Shown: in pieces, positions 42,705 through 54,300 of the stretch
Position numbering within the stretch: the first letter of the stretch is position 1
How the letters are laid out: each line of letters starts with the position of its first letter
Assembly (NCBI GenBank): GCA_019059635.1
Contig: JAGVRJ010000002.1
Span: 62,001 to 126,000, forward strand
DNA length: 64,000 bases
Source of the DNA: Proales similis
Lineage: Eukaryota > Rotifera > Eurotatoria > Ploima > Proalidae
Direction: 5' to 3'
Position numbers and translations under genes: made by a program
Notes under the pieces: model-generated
What the model saw: the letters and a program-made list of their open reading frames with translations, nothing else
Databases searched by the model: none
What the model was told of the DNA's origin: nothing

Positions 42705-44338
42705 ATGTGCTTCAGTGTATTCAATTCATGTATTGCGAGCAGTGCTAATAGCAATTCACAATCTTTGCCAAAATCAGAGTCGAAAGCATCGAGGTCGGCA
42801 TTTGACGACAGACAAAAGCTGGTGGCACAAGAGCCCAAAGAAGAGAATCAGCCAATAGAAGAAACTCAGCTTGATAGAGCGTCCGAAAGCAGTCAAGCAG
42901 TTGATACGTCTGATTTTGATCTATTGCAGCGAACATCGTCTCTATCTCCTTCTACCCCTCCGATCGAATCACATTTATTCGAATTTAGCCCCATCAGCTC
43001 AATGGATATAGGTCTCGGTGGTGGGAATGAGCCGCCCAAACGACCAGCCCTGACAGGCTTTGGTCAATTTACGATTCGTCAGCCTGAGCTCAAGCTTGAG
43101 CAGCTCAATCGCAAGAAGAAAGCCTTCTATTTCAATCAAGATAAGCTTGACGAGAAGCCCAACAATTCAAATGACCAAGGAGAGGAACTAGAGCAGCTCG
43201 CAACGTCTCTGCATAATCTTGAGCCCAGTCCGGACTCAAGGGCTGGTCGGAGACATGTTCGGCATCATTCGCGAAGCAAACTACGCGATGGACGTCTGTT
43301 GATTGACGATCGTGAATACGAATTCCAGATGAACGACATTGAGCCGCTTTTTCAAATAGGACACGGAGAATTCGGAAGTGTTCACAAAGTCAAGCATTTG
43401 CCCAGTGGCACTGTGATGGCCATGAAACGTGTTGGTCCCACTGTCGGTTCGCAAGTCGAACGTCGAAAAGTTTTAAATGAGCTTCATTTTGTCACCAGAT
43501 GTGATCCTTATGAGTTTGTAGTGATTTTTTACGGAGTCAAAATAAATCAGGAGCCGGTAAGAAATATAGACAAAAACTCTTCGCGTTTATTCAACTAACA
43601 TTTAACTCAAGGCCGACTGTCTGATTTTCATGGAGCTTATGGACAGTTCGTTAGACAAGTTTTATCGATTCATTTATGAAAAAAAGCAACAACAAATTCC
43701 AGAAAGAGTGCTCGCGAGGATAGCCAAGGCTACCTTGAGTGCTCTAAATTATCTAAAAGAAGAGCTTCACATAATCCATCGCGATGTTAAGCCGTCAAAC
43801 ATTTTGATCAACAGGAAGGGCTGCATCAAGATATGCGACTTTGGCATTAGTGGTCAACTGGTCGACTCCATTGCTGCCTCTAGAGACGCCGGGTGCCAAC
43901 TCTACATGGCGGTTGGTCATAATTAAACGCGATAATAATTATCTCCATTTTAAACGAGCTTTCAACTAGCCCGAGCGGATAGATCCTAACAAACAAGACG
44001 TAAGAGGATATGACGTTAGATCGGACGTCTGGAGTCTTGGACTGACACTCTATGAGCTTGCGACTGGAAAATTTCCATATCCCGAATGGAGTAATTTATT
44101 CCAACAGCTCAAATTGGTAGTTGACGGAGAACCGCCGCGTCTAGAAGAAGAGAGACTTTCGGAGACTTTTAGAGATTTCGTAAACACTTGCCTGCGAAAG
44201 TCAAAAGAGGATAGACCCAAGTACAATGCACTATTAAAGCACCCGCTAATTACAGAACAACAGAGCAGTCAAGAGGAGGTTGGAGCTTACTTCACCCCAT
44301 ATCTTGACGAAATGAAGGCTAACCTTCCCAATTGTTGA
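42705..44338 (+). CDS. MAP2K4: MAP kinase kinase 4 (MKK4, JNK/p38 pathway)
   Basis: Dual-specificity kinase activating JNK and p38. Exons 42705-43556, 43612-43911, 43970-44338 give 506 residues. A long Ser/Glu-rich N-terminal region (to about 205) precedes the kinase: glycine loop [17 protein letters not shown] lysine, [18 protein letters not shown] (MKK4-like rather than MKK7), [84 protein letters not shown]. The activation-loop phosphosites are SIAAS where MKK4 has SIAKT. The third exon begins with PER of the APE motif. The usual JNK-docking site could lie in the N-terminal extension; I did not locate it. Confidence 0.93.
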
Positions 44339-44460
44339 AAACTGATTAACTTATTTACAAACTCTTTATTCGATTAAACTGGCTCGTACAATTTAGAGCT
44401 GAAAAGAATATTGAAAAGATGACATGTTTGTTCAAGAGACTGCACGAATGTGTGAAATGC

Positions 44461-45321
44461 TTAAGCCTTTTTGGGTTTAGCTGCCTTTGGCTTTGCGGCC
44501 TTGGGCTTGGCAGCAGGCTTCTCAGCGCTCGCCGCTGGGGCGGGAGTCGGAGCGGGTTTCTCGGCCGGCTTTTCTGCTGGCTTTGCAGGCTCAGCCGCCG
44601 CTTTGGTCTTCTTTGGCGGAGAAGCAGCGTCCGACGGCGCCGAGGAGGCGGGGGTCTTGCGTTTCTTATTTTCCTTGGGTGCGGCTAGCTTCTTGACTAC
44701 TGACGCCTTTTTGACTGTGACTTTTTTGGCCGACGTTGCGCTCTTGGGTTTGGCTGATACGGCTTTCTTTGGAGTTTTGGGTGCTTTGATAAGTGTCTTT
44801 TTGGCTTCGCCGTCTTTGGTTTTCGCTGTCTTTTTGGCTTTAACTACAGATGCCTTGGCGGCGGCTTTAGCTGCCTCCTTTGCTTCGCGTTCAGCTTTCT
44901 TGGCCTTTTCCTTCTCCTTTTTCAATTCTTTTTTCTCGTTTTCCTTCTGTTTGTCACCGACTTTAAACGACGCGATCGTTTTTCCGTGCTTGAGAAGGCC
45001 TGAGTTAAGACCGTTCTTGAGACTCAGGTTGATGCGAGTGGTTGCCTTCTTGGGTTCAAGTTCCGAGTATTTCGTTAAAATGTATTTGTTTATAGCTTGT
45101 CGAGATGAGCCTTTAGGATCGTTAAAGCTCTGAATTGCTTCGATAATCAGCGTTATAAAAGGAGGATGAGCAGGCTTGTCTCCCGCGGCAGCTTTCTTGG
45201 GCGCAACGGCAGCCTTGGGCTTGGTGGTTTTGGCCTTGGCAGGAGCAGGCGCGGCTTCAGTTGCCGGGGCGGGCGCTGGTGCGCTCTCAACGACCGGAGT
45301 AGAGGTAGCCTGTTCGCTCAT
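44461..45321 (-). CDS. Linker histone H1
   Basis: Histone H1, 286 residues, intronless. An acidic/Ala-Pro N-terminal tail is followed by the winged-helix globular domain at about 48-115 (HPPFITLIIEAIQSFNDPKG, SSRQAINKYILTKY, INLSLKNGLNSGLLKHG) and a long Lys/Ala/Pro tail with KK and PKKA repeats. The ATG giving MSEQATST is chosen over an in-frame ATG 33 bp upstream. The C-terminal tail contains an unusual Lys/Glu stretch (QKENEKKELKKEKEKAKKAE) right after the globular domain. Linker histones bind the nucleosome dyad and linker DNA. It lies downstream of FNIP on the same strand. Confidence 0.95.
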   Translation of the reverse strand: MSEQATSTPVVESAPAPAPATEAAPAPAKAKTTKPKAAVAPKKAAAGDKPAHPPFITLIIEAIQSFNDPKGSSRQAINKYILTKYSELEPKKATTRINLSLKNGLNSGLLKHGKTIASFKVGDKQKENEKKELKKEKEKAKKAEREAKEAAKAAAKASVVKAKKTAKTKDGEAKKTLIKAPKTPKKAVSAKPKSATSAKKVTVKKASVVKKLAAPKENKKRKTPASSAPSDAASPPKKTKAAAEPAKPAEKPAEKPAPTPAPAASAEKPAAKPKAAKPKAAKPKKA

Positions 45322-45826
45322 ATTGGTTGTTGAATGGTCGACTTGAGAGTTCAAGTTATTAGCAAATGTGATTCAATCAAATGTGTTCTCACTGGCGGGA
45401 AAGGAGAGGATATTTATTCTTGCGACCTGCGAATCAAAATAGAGTTCACTCGGACGGCGGAGCGTGCGCTCGATGCGTGAACTCCGCGCTGAACGACCTT
45501 CAACTTAAACAATGTCCAAGTTGACAACTTAAGTCTATTGGACATCCGGCGTGAGCATAATTAAAACTGGACAATTATGTTATATCCCTAATGTGTCTTT
45601 TGCCGAATCTTGGCACGGACAAGCAATTTTGGGCCTCGGTCAGACTTATGATGCTCTTTCGAGCAATTAGTATCAAAATTCATCGCTTGAAAATATATTG
45701 ACGCACCAAAGCGCCGAGGGTTGCTTTTATTGGAAAAATAAAACTCATGTTTCATCATCAATGTTGTGTAGTTAGTCAGAAGAGTGTAATAAATAGAAAG
45801 AGAACGGTGATCTCATAAAAAGCGTG
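45322..45826 (-). other. Intergenic, FNIP 3' flank and H1 promoter
   Basis: About 500 bp between two minus-strand genes. It should carry the FNIP polyadenylation site and the H1 promoter. No gene seen. Confidence 0.45.
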
Positions 45827-48376
45827 TTAGGCATAGGTGGCATGGTAAACCGCCCGAAGAAAGTCGAGTTCGCATTCTTCTTCCAGTTCGAGCATGTTCA
45901 TGATTTCTTTCTCGGTCAAGTCGTCATTCGCAGTTAACAGATGTAATGACCAAGATTTGCTGACCATTTCTTGAAGTCTATCTTCAATATGCATCATGAC
46001 CTATGGAAGCAAATTCAAATGGCTGCCGACTCCACGTCAACAACAGAAACTTACAAATTCGCTATTCGCCACGTCCAGCAGTCTTGCGGTCGTCCGCAAT
46101 GATTCGAAAAATTTGCTCACAAGAGGTAATCGACAACCAGGCAGTCCGGTCTCATCTGGCTTATGTTCACTTGAATATATGTTTACTTGCCTTCAAGAGA
46201 AGAAAAACAGCTCGTACGAATTTCACTTTAACCAGCCGGAAAGGAAGTTTGACTTACATTTGATCGACATCAACGACTATGTACATGGACTCGGCAATTG
46301 GCTCGTCGAGAATAGAATGTGATTTGCTAAATCGAAGCAACCCGGGCAGTTCGGACAGGAAGGACCGGTCGCCTGTGCCATGAAGGACCAAGTCAAATAC
46401 AAAATGCTCGCAGTAAGAAGCTATAAGAGAGTTTCCATATTCCAAGTCTGAACTAGAACACAACTCCTGGACCTCCAGCAGCGGGACATCGGTCTTTCCA
46501 GTCATCTGTTCGTCCAGGCTGACTGATACCTCATGAAATGACTTGCGCACCAGGGCACCGCATCGAATAAAGTAACTTAATAAATGCAAAATACGAACAA
46601 CCAAAGCACGATCTTGTCCAAGGACGACCGTACGAACTAGGCGCAACTCGTCATGTTTGACGGCGCCGAACAAATCACTGAGCTGTGCCCAGAGCGCATT
46701 GTACGGATTGGTCCGTTCAAGTGAGCTTGTCCACGAGACGTTATGTTTGCGAAGTCGATTCTGTCCTTGGCCTGATTTTTCGCGTTCAATGACGCACTGT
46801 AAAACCGTATTTGTCCAACTTAAATTATAGCGTAGAACGGCCGACAGGACAAGCGACATGAAAGCGACCAGGTTCGGGTGGCTACCATTCGAGTGATTGT
46901 GATTCTTAGCAGTTTTTTTGCTTGTAGATGTTTGGAATGTTTGCCGAATGGTTTCAAAAAAGGCTGCTCGCATTGAACTTGGCGAGGAGAGATGCACGTT
47001 TGACAATGACTGTTCGATTGAGTCGAGCTGGAGCAAATTCTGAGTAAAATTTCGAGCGACTTTGGCCCATGCTCGAGTTTCGCATTTCTCGTGCACTGCT
47101 GCCAACCACGCTGGTTCGCTTAGACGCTCCAAGTTGTAAAAGCTGTTGAAGTTCTGCTCGAACTTGAGAAAATCACTATTGATACGATTGCTGAACACTA
47201 AATAGGCTGTAATTAGCTTCCTGCTGCCCGGGTAGTTTGGTAAATGGGTTTCGATTATTTTTTGCCTGAGTCGCTTGAATTGATGTTCAACCAGCGGAAG
47301 GTGAGAGAAAAGAAATTCAACAAAACTGAAACAGAATTGAGTTAGTTGTCAGGCCCATGCGTCGATCGTAGCTTACCGTTCAAATGAGTTTTCCAGGCTA
47401 CTGTTCGATCTGCTTCTGGGAGAGTGGCCAGAGTTCGAGCATGGCGACGACGAAATTGACTCTGGAGGTGAAAAGGCAAAAGGTAGTTCGTCGGCTGTTT
47501 GAGCATGATTGCTGGAACGAGGCATCGAAAACACAACAGCAACTCCAATTTTCAATCTAGAAGATCTTGAATTTGACTGACGAGAACTGCTTGACGGAGG
47601 TAGTTGACTGCTAGGTGACATGGCTGGAGATCGGTCGGCAACAGGACTTCCATCCAGCGATTCGGCGCTTATCAAGGTGTTGCTCAGCGATCGCATGAGG
47701 CGTTTGAATGCTCCATGTTCCCTCGTTATTGTGCTCGTACCAATACATGACGCAGGCATGCTGAAGCTTGGAGAGCGAGCGATATTAATTGTCTCGCTGG
47801 CACCTAGTGATCCAGCCATTGATTTGTTCGCGGAGTTTTCAATCAGGATCGGACCCGTGCGTGGACTCGGTCCGCAGCTGAAAGAGAATACGTTGCTTAT
47901 CATTGCCTGATTCGTGTTTCTATTCATTAAAACAGCTTTTAAGGTCACTGTCAAGGTGCTGATGATTAAAAATCAAGTTACTTCATGACATGAACCTTGA
48001 GCGCCGAGCGATTTGACACTGTCATCGGCAAAGTACCAAATATCATTGAACTCAATGCAGCAGAGCTACTTGTTTGATATGGCGGTGGCTGTGCACCCGC
48101 TTGAGCTCGCCGTCCAGGAGCATTTGAACGAGGCTGCGAGTCGAATATATCTTTTCGGTTTCCTTTTTCGTCTTCGATCATGACAACAAGTCGAAGGCGC
48201 AATTGCTGCTCGTTTGATGGAGCGGGCGCCTCCTCCGATTCACTCATGGGTTTGAGCCGGGGAGTGCGCAATCGATCTGGTAGGGTTTGTATAGGCAGCG
48301 AGCGAGCCAAGACATGTCGGGCCTTGATGCTCTCGATCGGTTCGGCTCGCCGGTGAAAGCTTTCCAGTAGTGACAT
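45827..48376 (-). CDS. FNIP1: Folliculin-interacting protein (FNIP1/2)
   Basis: Partner of folliculin in the lysosomal complex that controls RagC/D-mTORC1 and AMPK signalling. Exons 5' to 3': 48376-47982, 47958-47377, 47325-46258, 46190-46055, 46000-45827; sum 2355 nt, 784 residues, phases consistent. The N-terminal longin-type region includes LRLRLVVMIEDEKGNRKDIF, the conserved block SSMIFGTLPMTVSNRSALKV and MISNVFS; a Ser-rich middle follows, then the DENN-type region FVEFLFSHLPLVEHQFKRLR, and FMSLVLSAVLRYNLSWT. The C-terminus LVSKFFESLRTTARLLDVAN, then VMMHIEDRLQEM, matches the FNIP end. It is shorter than human FNIP1 (about 1,166), mostly in the linkers. Confidence 0.93.
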
Positions 48377-49335
48377 TGTTTAGCTTAACTACGCTAAAAC
48401 AAATCTAAAGCATAAAACGGCAGCGTGGAACACGGCATGCACGTTGCACTCATTATGAAATTACGACGCAATGCTTTTAGAAGCCAGTCAGAAAGTGAAC
48501 GAGTAGAATTGCGCAAATGCCAATATGCGTGTGATGTGCGACTAGCACATGGGCCGAATGATGACCGAGTTGGCGAGAAGCCAGGACGCGCCGACCGTAA
48601 TTATATGCGGCCGGTCACTTAATGGCTCATTATGTTCCCTCTTGGGTTGCACTCAAAGCAACTGGCTCGTTCGAGCCGTAAATCATCACTCTTGATTTAC
48701 AACCATTATCATTTTTACAATCACTTTTCGCCTAACATTCTATTTGTCTTTCTTGAAATGGTCAATCCGAATACTGGCATTAAATGCAAGCGCATGAAAC
48801 CCTCTCAGACCATCCTATAAAACAAAGCCTGAATCGATAAAAGAGAAGCGGTGGCAGAATAAATCAAGCTGTTGAGTCATCATCAATGGAGCAAGGTTAA
48901 AAAAAAAAAGAAAAATAAAAGAACACGCCTTGACAATACGCTTAAACAGAATTGCTCAAAAGCATCCCTGTCCTTTAATTTGATTCATTTATTTCAATCA
49001 ATCTCATGCCGATTATTCAAAATTAAAGCATAAATTCAGTCCCGAATCGATGAGTAAAATGTAAACACAAAAAGGTGAAATTGGAATGGGCTTTGCTGCT
49101 TGAACACTGAATGATTAATGCAGAGGTGAAAAATGTTGAATTCAATCCTGAATCGTCGCAATACCCTGTCCGCCCCCGCTACAATATTCCGACCGCAAAA
49201 TAAACCAGCGAACATTTTGTTAAGTTGGAATTGCCGGCAAATTCAAAAGCTGCACATCGCACCGGTCAAAATTTGAATTCGCAAAAAGCGCTCGACAAAC
49301 AGGTCGTTGGAAAGCCGGTGCTTAAAGGAGACCCA
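48377..49335. other. Divergent intergenic region FNIP / PUF60
   Basis: About 960 bp holding both promoters. A short upstream ORF (49133-49276, 47 codons) precedes the PUF60 start by 59 bp. Nothing else recognised. Confidence 0.45.
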
Positions 49336-51176
49336 ATGGCAACCGATTTGCCGGTAAGACAAGCGATAAACTGACTCTGCTTGACGGCTTATTTAACACA
49401 AATGTCGTTCCATCTCTTATATATGGCAGGCTTCACTTAAAAAGCCACGATTAGATGATTCGACAAGCAAGAATGACGCGGCCAGGAAGGCGGATAAGTT
49501 TCATATTGAGACACCGAAAATATCTTTCACCGAACTGAAGCCAAGAAGGCCGCATTCACCGTGCCAAGAACTCGAGCCAGTATCTTATTATCTGCTCGGT
49601 CCCGGTGCCAAGAAAGATCCGAATAAACTGAGCAAACGAATTCTAACGCCTGAATACGAAGAAGCTATAAAGAAAGCGAAAAAGTTCGCAATGGAGCAAA
49701 GCGTTCGTTTCGCCCTGGTAAAACAACAACAGCAACAGCAAAAGCAACAGCTCGAGCTTATAAAAAAACAACAAGCTCTGCTCCTCATGTGCCGTATTTA
49801 TGTCGGAAGTATTTATTACGAAGTAAAAGAAGAAGCGGTTCGATCGGCTTTTGAAGAGTTCGGACCGATTCGCTCGATCACCATGTCGTGGGACGCAGTC
49901 ACCAACAAGCATAAAGGGTTCGCATTTATTGAGTTTGAAATGCCCGAAGCAGCTCAGCTGGCCTACGAGCAAATGAACGGCTGTCAGCTAGGAGGCAGAA
50001 ACATCAAAGTCGGCCGACCAAGTAACATGCCTCATGCCCAGCCGATCATAGATCAGATGAACGAGGAGGCCAAACGCTTCAACCGAATCTACATTGCCTC
50101 TGTACATTCGACTTTGGCCGAGCCCGAAATTCAAAGTGTTTTCGAAGCGTTCGGCACCATCAAGTCTTGCAAGCTTGTGCGTGACTGCCAAACGGGCCAA
50201 CATAGGTAATTAGAAGAGCATGAAGCAGTTGCACCTCAATCTCACTCTCTGCTCAAGAGGATTCGGCTTTATCGAATACGACAATACTCAATCGGCTGCG
50301 GATGCGATTACTTCAATGAATGGATTCGACCTTGGAGGGCAGCTAATAAAAGTCGGAAGAGCAATAACACCACCCGATGTAATGCCCAATACGGCAACTT
50401 CAACGCAGCTCACTGGCAGCTCTGCGTCAAACTCGGCTTCGAATAACGACACCACAAACAGTTTTCCATTTAGCAACAATCCGTTTGAAAATTCTCCAGC
50501 CTCTCCGAAATCAAATCAGTCGGTGTCGACAAATAAACCGACTGATAGCAAGATCGACAACACCCAGCAGAGTAGAGGTAAATATTGATCTATGATTGAT
50601 TGTGAGATGGAGCATCCGCTAACACGACACAGTTGATTTGGCCAAGAGCAAAGCTCAAGCCGTTACGGCACAGCAGCTGGAGGCCAAGAGCAGGGCAGAG
50701 AGCCTGAGAATGATCGAAGAGCAGCAGACAACTCTTGAACAGCAGACAGATATGACTCTAAAGGGAAAAGAGCAGCGAATGATTCTAATGCATAAGCTAA
50801 TGCAGCGCAAGATCGACTCAAGAGTTCTCATTCTTCGCAACATGGTCGGCCCGGAGGACGTTGATTCTGATCTACAGGAGGAGATCACCGGTGAATGCCT
50901 GTCTGCGAAAAATCGTGAAAAATAAATTCGAATTTGCCAATTTCTTTAGACGAGTGTGCCAAATTCGGACAAGTCATTCGAGTGGTTATTTACCAAGAAA
51001 AGCAGGGCGAACACGAAGGAGCCGAAGTTATTGTAAAAATATTTGTCGAATTCTCAACCGCCAATTCAGTGGACTCAGCGGTAAATAGCCTAAACGGACG
51101 TTACTTCGGTGGCCGAATAGTCAAAGCGCAGACCTATGACCAAGCAGCCTACGATGCGCGCGACTACTCTGGTTGA
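49336..51176 (+). CDS. PUF60: Poly(U)-binding splicing factor PUF60 (Hfp/FIR)
   Basis: U2AF-related splicing factor acting at 3' splice sites, also known as FIR and fly Half pint. Exons: 49336-49353, 49430-50205, 50258-50577, 50633-50890, 50950-51176; sum 1599 nt, 532 residues. Segments: [20 protein letters not shown], Gln-rich helix, RRM1 ([44 protein letters not shown]), RRM2 ([47 protein letters not shown]), a Ser/Thr/Asn linker, and the C-terminal UHM ([31 protein letters not shown], with RYF in GRYFGGRIV). The RYF is the UHM signature that binds ULM tryptophans. Start at 49336 is the first ATG in frame; an upstream exon cannot be excluded. Confidence 0.94.
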
Positions 51177-51371
51177 ACAGCCAGGCGTTCTTGATTGGCA
51201 AAGAGTCCAAAATAGTAAAAACAACGAGAAGAGTATTGCGAATAAATTTGAATCAAACATTGCCTCAAACCATGCCTCGACTTAATGGCCGTTGAAGAAT
51301 GCAAGCCATAGAAAGCTTGCAGGAAAAATGCTGATTCTAAGTCCTGAAATGTAATTGAAATCTAAAAGAAG

Positions 51372-54300
51372 ATGAACGTGGCTGAGATGGCAGGCAATGC
51401 TGAAGCGGCCGTCTACAATCCGGCTCTAATCCAAGAGCAGTACGTTCCTCTATCTACGATTTTGGACACGGCCATTCAGCGGACTTATCATCAGCTCATA
51501 ATCATGATGGACATGTGAGTAAAACCCGTTGATTGAACTTGGAAGAAAGTGTTCATGAATTGTTCAGGTTCCCGGAAACGAATGACCGAGACAGGTACAT
51601 ACAGATTGTAGCGAGCAGTCAGCTTTACAATAGAAAATTATGATCATGCTTTACACTAGGAAAACAAAGTTGATCACCTTTGCATGCAAGACGCGACAGC
51701 TCTTCATCCGCATCTATTCACTGGTCAAATTCATTCGTTCAGCGCACATAAACGTTTCGGTAAATTTCGGCAAATTAGCCTTGCATGAATTATGTTTCTG
51801 ATTTTGATGCCTTGTTGTAATTTAAAAGAATATCATGTCATTTCTTGAGCAGCAATCGTTCATATTTGTAGACACAGCCGATTTTCTGTTTCATCTTGCA
51901 CGCGAGAAACTTGTGAATGCGAGGTGCGTTGAGTTTAATACAGGGGCACTGGTGGCGTTGGTTAGTTGATCGGATTTAAGATTGCCAAGCTACTCAATAT
52001 TGACCGCAGTCGATGTACTTACCTTGGGTACCTACACAAAAATGCCAGCATGCGTAAAGGTAGACAAATTCTACAAAAATTTCTGTGTTAACATATTAAG
52101 CGCCAAGGGCACTCAAGGAACGCATCGTGCCAACCGAGCCGATTGAGGACGAGGATCGGCAAAGAACCTTAGCAAGCCTGAATAGAATAATTCAATGTCG
52201 CCTGGCGCTTTCTGAGCTGCCGAGTCGGATGCGTGATTTTAAAATCGGTGCCCGTCTAATCTTGGCACATTCGCCATTGCAGAAATTTAATTACTCGTGT
52301 TCTAGAGCACGGTTTTGTCCGCTTTCGAGTGGCTAATGAATTCGAAGCGATGCTCACACTGATGGGCGACGATTTTAAAATGCCCTGGCGACTCCTACGC
52401 TTGAAAATTCTAGTCCAAGATGCTCAGGATCCAAGTAAGACTTGGGCTGCCCTCAGTTTCTCCTTAGTCCAACGGCTAACCCCACACAGATCAAGCGCTT
52501 GTTCATGAGCTTCAAATCAATTATATTCATCAAATTGTACAGCAGCGACTTAATGAAAATGCTAAGCCTCTAGTGGAGCTCTACAAATCAATACGTAAAG
52601 ATCTTATTGCTCAAAACGAATTTGAACATTTAAAATAAGCTTCTTGCTATCATTCCAGACTTTTTCGCTCAGTCACTTCAACTTGAAGTCCTCTATCAGC
52701 AGGTGATTTGAGTTTTGCAATTTCATGAGGCTTCAATTCAATTTACCCGACATGCCTGAAAAATCAAGATGAATCAATTGAACAGATTCACATTCGGTCG
52801 ATTTTATAAAATCGCTGAGTACAACAACTGGAAAAAGCTCACGGTCAAGTATTGGCTCGAGTACTCGCAGAGAAATCAATACGGTAACTGTCTACCGACA
52901 ACTATTCGATTTATTTCGATTTTCAAACGAATTTGCAAACATGAAAAGACTTTCGCTTCACGGTTGCTACTCATGAGTCGAGCGACTACTTGGCCACAGT
53001 TCATTACCCGCCAATCAATTGGCGGGATCACAAGCAAATAGACTCGATACTTCGCGGTGATGAGCTGCTTATCGAGAAGCTTGTTTACGAGACTGTCCAA
53101 TTGCGCTCGATTCGTCGTCTTCAGGTAAACAGTTTTCATCTTCCATTATTTTGTTGGCCAACTCTTCACCGAGTGAAAATATTCGAAAGGATTTAATGCA
53201 AGTGTTTCAATCGGTTCCATGTTGTCGAGGTAGAATGACTGAAAAACTCATGTTTGATTCGGCAGAGTTTAGAAGCTAATCACAAATCTAGTCACATTGA
53301 TAACGGACAAGCCAGCGCTAAAACTTGAATTCGCCATCAGTCAGCTTGAGTCCCATTGCATCCTGATCCAAATCGACTTTTATTCAGGCCTTTACCAGTT
53401 GCATATTCCTCATGGAGGAACTGGTGAGACTGAAGCTCTCATCTGATTGATGTCATTAATCACTGATAAAATTTTAAGTCAATAATCTGAAAGCATTGAT
53501 CGAGCAGTGCATCAACACCGATTCGGAGAAATTGAACTCGCACCTTGGACGATTGAGGTGGGCTGATTTGGTCGTGCTCGTTTGTACTTTACAATAGAAG
53601 TGATATTTTGAAATTGAAGAATTTTGCTTTTGCTCAAACGATTTGAAGCACTTTGCGAGCAACAGGGACTCAAATGCAGCAGCGAGCTGTTTGTGAGTGC
53701 TTACGAGCACGAAAAGCTGAGAGAGAATTACAATGAAATTGTGGCCGAACGCATTTATATTCAACTAAAGAACTGCGAGAACAGAATGATTGTAAGTAAA
53801 TTTGAATTCTCAAATGGAATTGTTTTGACGAATTCGGACACACTGACTAGATGATAACTGTTCATCAAGAAGAAGAGAAAAACGAACTCTTGCCTACCCA
53901 GCCAGTTTCTATTTGGCTCAGAGTGAACTACTACATTTTGTCTTTGGGCAAGTGTCGCTTCGATGGCGAATTAGACGCCAACAAGCCATTTATTAAGCTC
54001 TTGAATATGGAGCGAGTAGAAAAGAACGAGTATTTGTTGAGTGAAAAGCGTAGCCGGCAGCCATGTGTGCGGGCCTTTTTGAGGACTCTGCTGCAGCTTA
54101 TGGAACAGCTCTCATTCAACGGTCTCGCAACAGTCCTGAACGCTAACGATTTTGTTAGCCAAGAAGTAAAACTGGGGCTCAACGACGCATTCAAATTCGA
54201 TGGAGTGAGTCTTCTCACTCGGCCCAGTTTGAGTGCTCGCGACCAGACCGAGTTTGAATATGTGCAAGAAATGAGCGACGAGCTTTGGAGCTCCTTGCTC

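Noticed and set aside
44471-45133. Plus-strand ORFs over histone H1
   Set aside because: Antisense shadows of the Lys/Ala-rich H1 tail; the minus strand has a clear winged-helix domain.
53007-53026. Perfect 9-bp inverted repeat CCCGCCAAT/ATTGGCGGG
   Set aside because: It lies in a conserved MED14 coding exon (HYPPINWRDHK), has a 2-nt loop and is best explained by chance.
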